NCBI RefSeq assembly: GCF_000632495.1
Contig: NZ_JFZT01000048.1
Coordinates: forward strand, 1 to 64,000
DNA from: Candidatus Acidianus copahuensis
GTDB taxonomy: Archaea; Thermoproteota; Thermoprotei_A; Sulfolobales; Sulfolobaceae
Direction: 5' to 3'
Length of the DNA: 64,000 nt
The notes beneath the pieces were generated by a model. That model was given only the letters and a program-made list of their open reading frames with translations. It was not told the origin of the DNA and made no database searches. Shown here piece after piece: positions 9,197-17,721 of the stretch. How positions within the stretch are numbered: position 1 is the first letter of the stretch; every line of letters begins with the position of its first letter. Made by a program: the position numbers and the translations under genes.

Positions 9197-9896
9197 GGGC
9201 ATAAGTAGTGCTGAACTAAGTAGTTCCACATTTATAACTGGATTTAGAACATTAGGTGAAGTTGGATATCTAGCACCTAGATATATAGTTTTGAAAAGAA
9301 ATATGAAAAGAATAGGATTTATTACTACTAAATACCTTAGAGATGTTACCTTTCTAGATGAATATGGAATAGCTACTCCTTTTGACTTATTTTACGATAA
9401 AGAAAAGAAAGTAATAGTTCTTCTAAATCATATCCTTCCATATCAAAAAGAGTGGAATTCTTTCGCTAGAGATATTACAAGATGGATTAATGCTATGCAT
9501 ATACAAAACGTTTTGCTAATAGGTGGTTTAGACAAAAGGTATAGACAAGGAACAGAACCACTAAAATGGTTCAAAACATCATCTTCCAAAATTGAATTAC
9601 AATATCCAACTCTAGAGAAACAACTAATTGTAGTTGGCCCATTAGCGCTATTTGTTATTCATTCTGAAGTTAATGACGTACCTGCTACTACAATTTTACC
9701 GTATGCTGATAAAGATAGAATAGATCCAGCTGCAGCAGCCGAAGCTGTAAACGCGTTAAATCAATTATTAGATCTTCAAATAGATGCATCGGAACTATAT
9801 GAAGATGCGAGAAAGCTAGAGGAAGAGTTAAAGAAACAATTAGAAAGTATTCAAAAAGAAATGGAAAGACTAGGAACTGATAGACATTATATGTAA
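9180..9896 (+). CDS. PAC2-family proteasome assembly chaperone homologue
   Basis: A PAC2/DUF75 protein of 238 residues with the family's features: LGEVGYLAPRYIV near the start, PYADKDRIDPAAAAEAVNALNQLL near residue 180, and a C-terminal helical tail rich in Glu/Lys. Archaeal PbaA/PbaB proteins bind the proteasome alpha ring, and placement after pan supports a proteasome link. I chose ATG at 9180, with GGAG at 9166-9169 upstream, over the longer frame at 9159. It overlaps the PUA gene by 17 bases and the convergent tgtA gene by 27 bases. Confidence 0.85.
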   Translation: MRIILKGISSAELSSSTFITGFRTLGEVGYLAPRYIVLKRNMKRIGFITTKYLRDVTFLDEYGIATPFDLFYDKEKKVIVLLNHILPYQKEWNSFARDITRWINAMHIQNVLLIGGLDKRYRQGTEPLKWFKTSSSKIELQYPTLEKQLIVVGPLALFVIHSEVNDVPATTILPYADKDRIDPAAAAEAVNALNQLLDLQIDASELYEDARKLEEELKKQLESIQKEMERLGTDRHYM

Positions 9897-11375
9897 CTTC
9901 GAATTTTCACACATTTCTAGGATTACTTTTCTATATTTTTTTGTCTTTGATATTATATCGTTTATTAAATTGGATGTCTCTATATATACATAATTCGGCA
10001 CGTTTGTAGGTTTTTCGAACTGTGAAAGAGGAAATGATTCAGAAAGTGTTACCGGAATTAGACCGTAATATGGAAATGCTATAAACACATCTGCTGAGTT
10101 GGAATACTTAACTAGAATATCTTTTATAAACTCATTTGATATAAAAGGAGGCTCTAAAAAATCTCCACAAATAATTACCGCCATATCACTTGATTGCTTA
10201 TATTTTCTCATATACTGATGGTATCTTACAATTTCTGGACGTATCATGGAGTATTGATCAAAAAGAAAAATTCCTTTTACTTCTCCCTTTACTCTTGGAT
10301 CGTATTTCTCTAAATATAAAGAATATTTCAATAAATTCTGGAAAGCAGAATAAACTGCTGGATGAGAAAACGCCTTTTCTTGAAGATATTCGAAAAGTCT
10401 ACCTTCTTTTATTGCTAATTTTGTTTCTTTTATTTCCTCTAATATTTTATATAAGTTATGTAATGATAAAAGCCTAGTTTGTTCATCTTCATCCATCTCC
10501 ATTAATTCTTTAGGGGTATATTTAGTACATACTGGACAACTGCACGGGAAGTACTCTAAATCTTCTATTTTATACGTTCTATTTCTAGTAAGATATCGTC
10601 CATCTCTAGCATAAAGTATATATGAAGCCGAATCAAAGCTGTCTATACCCATAGCGACAGCAAAAGGTATTATATGAGGAACACCTCCTCCAAAGAGATG
10701 AAGAGGTTTACCTCTACTAATATTAGCTCTTGCAGCAAAGATCATGTCTATTAATAAATCATAGTTATATTTTTCCATAATTACAGTAGGACTACCTAAG
10801 GCTAACATAGAAAATTCCTCAAGTGAATTGGCCTTTTTTGCAGAATACTCGATTAGATCTAAAAACTTCCCTCCTTGTATAGGATGAACCCAAAGAGTAT
10901 CCTTATTGTCTAGTTCTCGTATTAAATTCGCTGCTTCTTCGCCTCTTTTCATAGTAATTTCAACTGTTCGGAGAGCTTCATGTTTATTTTCTACATCGCC
11001 CGTAGGAACGTCCAAAAATACACCAATATCAGCTTTTATCTTAGATTGATATTTTATTATTTCAGAATTAGTAATGTTTACATTTCCATATTGTAAAATT
11101 TGATAACCTCCTGAGTCCATCATGACGATTATATCATTATCTAACCTGAGATCTTTATGAATTGTGTCTTTTATATAATCTCTTTTTTTAAGTATAAATG
11201 CATTAGTAATTATATTTTTTATTCCAGTATTCAGAATATCATTTATGCTAAGATCATTACGAAGTGGATTTATGACAGGGAAAAATGCAGGTGTCTCAAG
11301 TTTTCCATGTGCAGTAGTAAGATATCCTATTCTTCCAGCTAAATCCTCATCCTTTACTTCGAAATCTCCTATCAT
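9870..11375 (-). CDS. tgtA: tRNA-guanine(15) transglycosylase (ArcTGT), catalytic subunit
   Basis: Swaps guanine 15 for preQ0 in tRNA, the first tRNA-bound step of archaeosine synthesis. The TIM barrel (1-350) shows MMDSGGYQIL with the nucleophile-region Asp, FLDVPTGD, LALGSPTV, and zinc ligands CSCPVC (about 277-282) plus a later His. Residues 350-501 are the C1 domain. At 501 residues it stops where full-length enzymes (about 580 aa) begin their PUA domain. A PUA protein encoded at 8684-9196 may supply it. Two bases separate it from the upstream SmAP3 gene. Confidence 0.93.
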   Translation of the reverse strand: MIGDFEVKDEDLAGRIGYLTTAHGKLETPAFFPVINPLRNDLSINDILNTGIKNIITNAFILKKRDYIKDTIHKDLRLDNDIIVMMDSGGYQILQYGNVNITNSEIIKYQSKIKADIGVFLDVPTGDVENKHEALRTVEITMKRGEEAANLIRELDNKDTLWVHPIQGGKFLDLIEYSAKKANSLEEFSMLALGSPTVIMEKYNYDLLIDMIFAARANISRGKPLHLFGGGVPHIIPFAVAMGIDSFDSASYILYARDGRYLTRNRTYKIEDLEYFPCSCPVCTKYTPKELMEMDEDEQTRLLSLHNLYKILEEIKETKLAIKEGRLFEYLQEKAFSHPAVYSAFQNLLKYSLYLEKYDPRVKGEVKGIFLFDQYSMIRPEIVRYHQYMRKYKQSSDMAVIICGDFLEPPFISNEFIKDILVKYSNSADVFIAFPYYGLIPVTLSESFPLSQFEKPTNVPNYVYIETSNLINDIISKTKKYRKVILEMCENSKLHIMSISS

Positions 11376-11376
11376 A

Positions 11377-11817
11377 TCAACTTCGCTTCTTCTTCTTAGC
11401 TATATAGTCATCAAAAATATCGTTTATCCTTTGAGCTAGAGGCCCTCTTCCCTCTACACCATTTTCAGAGACTTTGATATTATCTAAGATTGTAATGAAA
11501 CCCGCTTCTTCATAAAGCTTTATATCTCCAGTTCTCAGGTTAAGAGACTTTTCTAGAAGAGAAGCAAATTCTCTTACATCAAATAATGGAGGAGATTTAA
11601 CAAGTATTTCAGATATTATATCTCCGTTAATAATTACCTTATAAAAGAGATTATTTTCACTATCTTTTGCATTATTTAATGCTATAATAAGAGGAGATAT
11701 TTCAAAACTAGATAACTCCCCAGTATACGTTCTATTATTAACAAGTTTAACTATTATGGTCTTATCTACTAAAGAGTTTAGATCAACGGAAACTCTGTGC
11801 TGAAGACTCATATTCAA
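11377..11817 (-). CDS. Sm-like protein with C-terminal extension (SmAP3 type)
   Basis: 146 residues. An N-terminal Sm fold (8-75) shows VDLNSLVDKTIIVKLVNNRTYTG and an IINGDIISEI strand. A second domain of ~65 residues (FDVREFASLLEKSLNLRTGDIKLYEEAG) matches the two-domain SmAP3 known from Pyrobaculum and other crenarchaea. A basic KKKKRS tail ends the protein. The start may be the third residue, Met, at 11811. Co-directional with tgtA and two bases from it. Confidence 0.8.
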   Translation of the reverse strand: MNMSLQHRVSVDLNSLVDKTIIVKLVNNRTYTGELSSFEISPLIIALNNAKDSENNLFYKVIINGDIISEILVKSPPLFDVREFASLLEKSLNLRTGDIKLYEEAGFITILDNIKVSENGVEGRGPLAQRINDIFDDYIAKKKKRS

Positions 11818-11865
11818 TCCCCATAAGATTAATATATAAGGCCTTAAATATTAAACCGAAAAATC

Positions 11866-12243
11866 GTGCAAGACCTTAACTCTACTGAAATTTGTAAAGT
11901 AGAAGATATAGATAGAGGAGCGTTAAGAGAACTTTATGTAGTGAAATTTGTGTGTGATAACGGGAGAAAAATAACTATGGATATAGTTAATCAAATAAAT
12001 ATATTTTCAAAGAATAATAAATATGATATCATAATTTCAAAGAATAAGCCAGAGTTTACACAGAAAGACTTCTGTGGACATGGGTATATAGTTACACAAA
12101 AATCAACAGAAGGAAAATATGTTACAATCATCTCGCTATATGGATTGCTAATAAGAATAGAATCAGACAAAAATTTCCTTGAAGAAAAGAACCTAACTAT
12201 AACAGATCATATATATTTCTGCGCAAAAAATGCTAATACTTAA
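11866..12243 (+). CDS. rpoG: RNA polymerase subunit Rpo8 (RpoG, Rpb8 homologue)
   Basis: This 125-residue OB-fold protein is the crenarchaeal Rpb8 homologue. The diagnostic stretch is KPEFTQKDFCGHGYIV followed by YVTIISLYGLLIRIES. Eukaryotic Rpb8 sits on the largest subunit of the polymerase; in archaea the subunit is limited to hyperthermophilic lineages. The GTG start appears almost leaderless, with a TATATAAG box about 27-34 bases upstream (11832-11839). Its 3' end overlaps the convergent proteasome gene by 11 bases. Divergent from SmAP3. Confidence 0.82.
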   Translation: MQDLNSTEICKVEDIDRGALRELYVVKFVCDNGRKITMDIVNQINIFSKNNKYDIIISKNKPEFTQKDFCGHGYIVTQKSTEGKYVTIISLYGLLIRIESDKNFLEEKNLTITDHIYFCAKNANT

Positions 12244-12823
12244 TAAATTCTGTAGTGGACTTTCCAGTTTTATCTATAACTAGTACATCTATTCCATCGC
12301 CTGAAGTTATATCTCTTTCTATAGATGCTCTAACTGATTTAATTCCTATCTCCTTAGCTTTATCAAGTGAAAGTTTATCATTATATTCAGCTTCAAGAAC
12401 ACCGATGGCAACTCTAGCTCCTGAGCCTACTGCAGCATATGTATCATCTAGAAGAGAACCTAAAGGATCTAATACATAGAGCTGTGGATTCCCATCATCA
12501 ATACCACCAAATAGAATCTCAGATATAAATGGCATATACTTGTACTGGTAAAGAATAACTGATAACAATTTTGCTGCAGCTTTAGTAGATATAGGTCTTT
12601 GATTGTAGAGCTCATAGTACTTTATTTCTGCATTCATGATCCTTATAAGAGCCTGTAAATCCCCAAAGAGTCCGGCTCCAGCTATACCAAATCTCGATAT
12701 AGGATAAACCTTCTTAGCTGACTTGCTGAGTACATAACCGCCATAACTTAACCTTCTTTCAGAAACTAAAACTACTCCATCACTTACTTTAACTCCTACT
12801 GCAGTTGCGGGTAATTCTTCCAT
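12233..12823 (-). CDS. psmB: Proteasome beta subunit
   Basis: The 196-residue Ntn-hydrolase starts MEELPA-TAVGVK, so a six-residue propeptide would be removed to expose Thr7 as the nucleophile. Other signatures are DGVVLVSERRLSYGG, GAGLFGDLQ and YAAVGSGARVAIGVLE. The Ala before Thr, rather than Gly, marks the crenarchaeal beta paralogue whose active-site status varies. Located with hisS on the minus strand and 3.5 kb from pan. Confidence 0.95.
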   Translation of the reverse strand: MEELPATAVGVKVSDGVVLVSERRLSYGGYVLSKSAKKVYPISRFGIAGAGLFGDLQALIRIMNAEIKYYELYNQRPISTKAAAKLLSVILYQYKYMPFISEILFGGIDDGNPQLYVLDPLGSLLDDTYAAVGSGARVAIGVLEAEYNDKLSLDKAKEIGIKSVRASIERDITSGDGIDVLVIDKTGKSTTEFIKY

Positions 12824-12886
12824 ATAGTATCGTTTACATTAGAGCTTTAAGACTTATATTATTTCCTCAAAAATACCTTGATGTAG

Positions 12887-14164
12887 TTAACTTAGTGTAA
12901 GTTTAAGAAAATTTATTAGCTCTCTTCTCTCAATAACTTGCTGGGCTTTTCCTCCTAAATCCTTTATTGTTACACTACCGTTTTCTTGTTCCTTCTTACC
13001 TATAATCAAAAGGTATTTATAACCTTGCTCAGCATAAAATGGTATAAGTTTAGTTAAAGAGATATCTTTTGTATTAATAGTTACATAGAAATTATTTTCC
13101 CTCAATTCTTCTACTATATTTAGACCATAAGGTATTACATCTCTATCTAGAAAAATAATTACAATCTTATTTATATCAGATTTAATATTTTTATCAGTTA
13201 AAGCAGCTAATGTTCTTTCTATACCTATTGCGAATCCTATAGCTGGTGTGTACGGACCCCCGTATAACTCCACAAGACTATCATATCTTCCCCCACCTGC
13301 TATACTAAAGGGTAAATTAGGTTTTTCAACTTCGAATATTATCCCTGTATAATATGCTAACCCTCTAACAAAACCAAGATTTATTGTATAATTCACATTC
13401 ATTTTATTCATGATGGAAGCCAAATCTTTAAGTCTGTCAAACTCTTCTTGTAAACCTGGAATTTTTATTCCTTCTACCTCATTATATACATTAGCTACAT
13501 TATTTATATCTACGTCATTATAATTTAAAATAAGTCTAATATATTCTAAGATCTTACTATCAGCCCTTATGCTATAAAGAGCATCATCAACTTTTCCTTT
13601 ATCTATTAAATGTAATATATGTTCTTGTTCTTCATCATTCACACCTATATACTTAAATATTTTTCTATAAATGCCAATATTATTAATCTTAATTCTTATA
13701 TTAGTTAAATTAATTTTCTTATAAAATTCTAATAAAAGTTGAATTATATCTATGTCGCCTAAGATCGAATCGTCACCAAGCATTTCTACGCCGGCTTGTC
13801 TAAATTCTCTAAATCTTCCATATTGTGGCTCATCGTATCTATAAACTGGTCCATAATAATATAGTCTCATAGGTTTTGGAAAATGCTGAAGCGAATTAAG
13901 GTATAACCTAACTATACTTGGAGTTATTTCTGGCCTTAAGGCTACTTCTCTTCCTCCTTTATCCATGAATACGTACATTGTTTTTCTAAGCTCCTCTCCA
14001 CCTTTTAGAGAAAAGAGCTCAAACTGTTCAATTAATGGTGTAATAGCTTCAGTATATCCAGCCTTTTCCGCTACTTCAATGAAACTATTAATAATATATT
14101 CTATTTCGTATGCCTCCTTTCCAAAATAGTCCTTAGTACCCCTTAAAGGTTCATATGATATCAT
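12887..14164 (-). CDS. hisS: Histidyl-tRNA synthetase
   Basis: Class II synthetase of 425 residues. Motif 1 lies in AGYTEAITPLIEQ, motif 2 in YRYDEPQYGRFREFRQAGVEMLG, the histidine motifs in LGFVRGLAYYTGIIFE, and motif 3 in AIGFAIGIERTLAAL. A Rossmann-like anticodon-binding domain fills the C-terminus (about 335-425). It is preceded by the endonuclease-subunit gene with a one-base gap and followed by psmB. Confidence 0.96.
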   Translation of the reverse strand: MISYEPLRGTKDYFGKEAYEIEYIINSFIEVAEKAGYTEAITPLIEQFELFSLKGGEELRKTMYVFMDKGGREVALRPEITPSIVRLYLNSLQHFPKPMRLYYYGPVYRYDEPQYGRFREFRQAGVEMLGDDSILGDIDIIQLLLEFYKKINLTNIRIKINNIGIYRKIFKYIGVNDEEQEHILHLIDKGKVDDALYSIRADSKILEYIRLILNYNDVDINNVANVYNEVEGIKIPGLQEEFDRLKDLASIMNKMNVNYTINLGFVRGLAYYTGIIFEVEKPNLPFSIAGGGRYDSLVELYGGPYTPAIGFAIGIERTLAALTDKNIKSDINKIVIIFLDRDVIPYGLNIVEELRENNFYVTINTKDISLTKLIPFYAEQGYKYLLIIGKKEQENGSVTIKDLGGKAQQVIERRELINFLKLTLS

Positions 14165-14165
14165 A

Positions 14166-14555
14166 TTAGACCTTAGCTAGTGATAAAGAACTTATAGAAT
14201 AATAAGTTATATCTCCATATTTATCAACTATTGCCAAAAACACATCTAGAGAGAGAGATTTAGCCATATTAAGAAATTTAAATATTTCATCCAAAATAAT
14301 AGGTTGATTTTCCATGTATATAAATACTATAGATTTTACTTTACCAGAGGAATCCAATATTTCTAATACTTTACTCATTTTTGATTTTCTAACTCTTTTA
14401 CCCTTATTTTTAAGGTCAAAATAGACAACTATTTCGTCCCAAATATTCTTATCCGTTTTATAGTATTTTATCAATTTATCTATTAGCTGAGATGTTATAT
14501 TTCCATCTTTTAATTTTTCAATAATATAACTAAACTCATTTTCATTTTCGGTCAT
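14166..14555 (-). CDS. Probable non-catalytic tRNA-splicing endonuclease subunit (EndA-like)
   Basis: The last ~85 residues of this 129-residue protein align by eye with the EndA C-terminal domain: VVYFDLKNKGKRV for the conserved DLRDRG strand-turn, IILDEIFKFLNMAKSLSLDVFLAIVD for the helix-strand, and KYGDITYYS for the terminal DxGDxTYY signature. The catalytic Tyr-His-Lys positions are not conserved (no His in SIVFIYM, Asp in place of Lys). This fits the structural beta subunit of the crenarchaeal alpha2-beta2 enzyme. Three intron-containing tRNAs in this window are potential substrates. Confidence 0.7.
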   Translation of the reverse strand: MTENENEFSYIIEKLKDGNITSQLIDKLIKYYKTDKNIWDEIVVYFDLKNKGKRVRKSKMSKVLEILDSSGKVKSIVFIYMENQPIILDEIFKFLNMAKSLSLDVFLAIVDKYGDITYYSISSLSLAKV

Positions 14556-14616
14556 ACCTCTCCAACTTCCTTTGATATAATCACGTTAAAAATAGATCTT
14601 AAGTTTAGCTAATACT

Positions 14617-15144
14617 ATGAAATGCCCTTATTGTAGTTCACAGAATTTAATATGGGATGAGAAAAATGGAGAGATAGTATGTACGAATTGTGGAACTGTT
14701 ATAGATAAAATTTATAAAAATTATGATTTTAATGATACTGAAACACAAATTATAGATTATTCATATTTTAGGTTAAATGATGAAGCCAAAATAATCGATT
14801 TTATTGCTATAATGAAAAAGAAAAATAAAAAAGATATAAAGATATCTTCTGAGACGACACAGAAATACATTAGTATTGATAGTCTACTTGCATTAGAACT
14901 TCTAAAAATGGATTCGAATGTAAATAAAATATACACAATATTAAATAATTCAGGATTATTCAGCGGGAGAAAGATAAAAATGAGAGTAGCAATTTCCTTT
15001 TATTTGGCAGGATATAGAAGGAATAAATTAGATTCGATTTTAGAAAAACTAAATATAAATCATAAATATTTAAAGAAAGTAATATATAAATTACCCAAGG
15101 AAATCAGAATAGATATACAGAGAGTTATTAGTAAGGCTAACTAG
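14617..15144 (+). CDS. tfb3: TFB3, truncated transcription factor B paralogue
   Basis: 175 residues with an N-terminal zinc ribbon (CPYCSSQNLI at 3-12, CTNCG at 22-26), no standard B-reader/B-linker, and a reduced core with one cyclin-like helical region. Full TFB is about 300 residues. Sulfolobus TFB3 is known as a UV-induced activator that works with TFB1 in the DNA-damage response. A GTTAAAAATAG box (about 14584-14594) puts the start site close to the ATG, so the mRNA is nearly leaderless. I did not find an exact ANTTTC UV box in the 60 bases upstream. Confidence 0.85.
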   Translation: MKCPYCSSQNLIWDEKNGEIVCTNCGTVIDKIYKNYDFNDTETQIIDYSYFRLNDEAKIIDFIAIMKKKNKKDIKISSETTQKYISIDSLLALELLKMDSNVNKIYTILNNSGLFSGRKIKMRVAISFYLAGYRRNKLDSILEKLNINHKYLKKVIYKLPKEIRIDIQRVISKAN

Positions 15145-16013
15145 TATGACCACACAGATATTTAGAATTTTTAAATTATAATTATTAAAAACGTTACTAA
15201 AAAGATTTTGTTTAGCTATATCAAGGACATCTATAAAGGCTGAGAAATCATAACAGTGTAATGTTAAATGATATTAAACCCGAGAATGTATTAAATATCT
15301 TTCTCCATGATCGCGGCCAAAGGAATGGATTTAATTACTAGCTAATACCATGTTACATATTACACTAATTGATATAATTTACTTTATCTTGAATTTATAC
15401 TAAATATGAATTTAATAACCTACCAGGAAGTCATAATACATCTCCTAGTCCCTCATACTAGTGCTATTTTATTCCATCTCCTTAATGGATATATTTGATA
15501 ACACTAGATTATTCGATGAAATATTTCCATGCTTAAGCTTCAATTATATCACTTACAAAGTCAAAATACAAGGCACTACATAAATTAGGTATTAGCAAAT
15601 TATCTTATTTTTATGAAGGTCGGGCAAGAGGTATGTTAACAAGAGGGACTAGAGAAAGTATAACGAGTTCCTATTGGGAGAGAAAAGTTCTCCTTAAGCT
15701 TAATAAAGCAAGAAAGTAAAAGAAGTAGAGATGAAGGTTAGTATGGAGTATAAGTATCTAAATCCTTCATTTTATTTCTAACAAATGTAAACGCCCTCTT
15801 TCATTTACATACATATGCGAGAAGTAAGGAAACATGCAGATATCGCGGAAGCATTAATACACCTTATTTGAAGCAGTATAAGATCAGAAAACGAAATAAC
15901 TTGAGGAAGTAAACCTAATGAGACCGTAATATTAGTATTGAAGCCTATTGATAAAAGTAAAAGAGAGCATAAATGAAGGTAAATTTGTTCTACAGAACAA
16001 GTTAAGAGAAAGA
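15145..16013. other. 870 bp without intact genes; eroded open frames
   Basis: Two relics can be read on the plus strand. One is 60 open codons (15537-15719) without a start, including KYKALHKLGISKLSYFYEG, which has a helix-turn-helix look. The other is a frame from ATG 15815 to 15976, MREVRKHADIAEALIHLI then two in-frame TGA stops and NETVILVLKPIDKSKREHK. Neither family is recognised. The stretch probably held an accessory gene or an element that has decayed. Confidence 0.4.
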
Positions 16014-16015
16014 TT

Positions 16016-16053
16016 TTTATATAAGCACTTTCTAAGACATTGTGAAAAGGTGG
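16016..16053 (+). promoter_or_regulatory. Thermosome promoter and Shine-Dalgarno
   Basis: A strong archaeal TATA box (TTTATATAAG, 16016-16025) preceded by the purine-rich GAGAAAGA as BRE predicts transcription start near 16046. The leader carries AGGTGG (16048-16053) 7 bases before the ATG at 16061. This suits a highly expressed, heat-inducible chaperonin gene. Confidence 0.75.
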
Positions 16054-16060
16054 TTTATGT

Positions 16061-17719
16061 ATGTCTTCAACCGCAACTGTTGCAACAACTCCTGAGGGAA
16101 TACCTGTAATAATTCTAAAAGAAGGATCAAGTAGAACCTATGGAAAGGAAGCCGTAAGAGTTAATATAGCAGCTGTAAAGGCAGTGGAAGAGGCTCTGAA
16201 GAGCACTTATGGACCTAGAGGAATGGATAAGATGTTAGTTGATAGTCTAGGAGATATTACAATCACTAATGACGGAGCTACTATACTTGATAAAATGGAT
16301 CTACAGCACCCATCAGCTAAACTACTTGTTCAAATAGCTAAAGGTCAAGATGAAGAAACCGCAGATGGAACAAAGACTGCTGTAATATTAGCTGGAGAAC
16401 TAGTTAGAAAAGCTGAAGATCTCCTCTATAAGGAAATTCATCCAACAATAATAGTTAGCGGATATAAGAAAGCTGAAGAGGTTGCCATTCAGACTATTCA
16501 GGAACTTGCAGAGAAGATAACAATTAATGACATTGATCTTTTAAAGAAAGTTGCAATAACTTCATTGAGTAGTAAAGCTGTAGCTGGATCAAGAGATTTT
16601 ATCGCGGATATAGTTGTTAAATCTGTAACTCAAGTAGCGGAGCTTAGAGGAGATAAATGGTACGTTGATCTAGATAATATACAAATAGTTAAAAAAGCCG
16701 GAGGAGGAATTAATGATACACAAATAGTGTATGGAATAATTGTTGATAAGGAAGTTGTACATCCTGGAATGCCTAAGAGAATAGAAAACGCAAAGATAGC
16801 GTTAATTGATGCATCACTTGAAGTCGAGAAACCAGAGTTAGATGCCGAGATAAGGATTAACGATCCTAAACAAATGCAGAAGTTCTTAGAGGAAGAAGAG
16901 AACATTATTAAGGAAAAAGTTGATAAAATAGTAAATACTGGAGCAAATGTCATAATTTGCCAGAAAGGAATTGATGAGGTAGCTCAATCCTATCTAGCTA
17001 AGAAAGGAATACTAGCAGTTAGGAGAGCAAAGAAGAGCGACTTAGAAAAACTTGCAAGAGCTACAGGAGGAAGAGTAATTTCTGATATAGACGAGCTAAC
17101 GCCACAAGATTTGGGCTATGCCGCTCTTGTAGAGGAAAGAAAGGTTGGCGAAGATAAGATGGTATTCGTTGAAGGGGCTAAGAATCCTAAAGCAGTAAGC
17201 ATATTAATTAGAGGAGGTCTAGAAAGAGTAGTCGATGAGACAGAAAGAGCAATAAAGGATGCTCTTGGAACAGTAGCAGATGTTGTTAAGGATGGTAAAG
17301 CAGTAGCTGGAGGAGGAGCAATAGAAATTGAGATTGCAAAGAGGTTAAAGAGATACGCTCCTCAAGTAGGAGGAAAAGAACAACTGGCAATAGAAGCCTA
17401 TGCTAATGCCGTAGAAGCTTTGGTCACTATTCTTATAGAGAACGCTGGTCTAGATCCAATTGATTTACTGGTTAAATTAAGGAGTGCACATGAAAATGAA
17501 AGTAATAAGTGGATTGGAATAGATCTATATGCAGGGCAGCCAGTTAATATGTGGGAAAAGGGTGTTGTTGATCCAGCCGTAGTTAAGACAAATGCAGTAA
17601 AGGCAGCAACAGAAGCAGCTACGCTAGTATTAAGAATTGATGATCTAGTAGCAGCAAGCAAGAAGACTGGTGGTCCCTCCAGTAAAGGAGGAGAAAAGAA
17701 GCCCTCTGAAGAAGATTAA
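16061..17719 (+). CDS. thsB: Thermosome beta subunit (group II chaperonin)
   Basis: 552 residues of a TF55/CCT-type chaperonin, a major heat-shock protein. ATP-binding and hydrolysis motifs are STYGPRGMDKMLVDS, ITNDGATILDKM, and GQDEETADGTKTAVIL with the catalytic Asp. The apical domain, C-terminal GGGAIEIEIAKRL and DLYAGQPVNMWEKGVVDPA follow. The tail is the charged GGEKKPSEED. Sequence and position after tfb3 match the Sulfolobus beta subunit. The following HerA-like gene is convergent and starts two bases after the stop. Confidence 0.97.
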   Translation: MSSTATVATTPEGIPVIILKEGSSRTYGKEAVRVNIAAVKAVEEALKSTYGPRGMDKMLVDSLGDITITNDGATILDKMDLQHPSAKLLVQIAKGQDEETADGTKTAVILAGELVRKAEDLLYKEIHPTIIVSGYKKAEEVAIQTIQELAEKITINDIDLLKKVAITSLSSKAVAGSRDFIADIVVKSVTQVAELRGDKWYVDLDNIQIVKKAGGGINDTQIVYGIIVDKEVVHPGMPKRIENAKIALIDASLEVEKPELDAEIRINDPKQMQKFLEEEENIIKEKVDKIVNTGANVIICQKGIDEVAQSYLAKKGILAVRRAKKSDLEKLARATGGRVISDIDELTPQDLGYAALVEERKVGEDKMVFVEGAKNPKAVSILIRGGLERVVDETERAIKDALGTVADVVKDGKAVAGGGAIEIEIAKRLKRYAPQVGGKEQLAIEAYANAVEALVTILIENAGLDPIDLLVKLRSAHENESNKWIGIDLYAGQPVNMWEKGVVDPAVVKTNAVKAATEAATLVLRIDDLVAASKKTGGPSSKGGEKKPSEED

Positions 17720-17721
17720 AT

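Noticed and set aside
10190..10477. 95-codon frame antisense to tgtA
   Set aside because: Shadow frame within a well-supported gene; leucine/isoleucine-rich low complexity arising from antisense reading.
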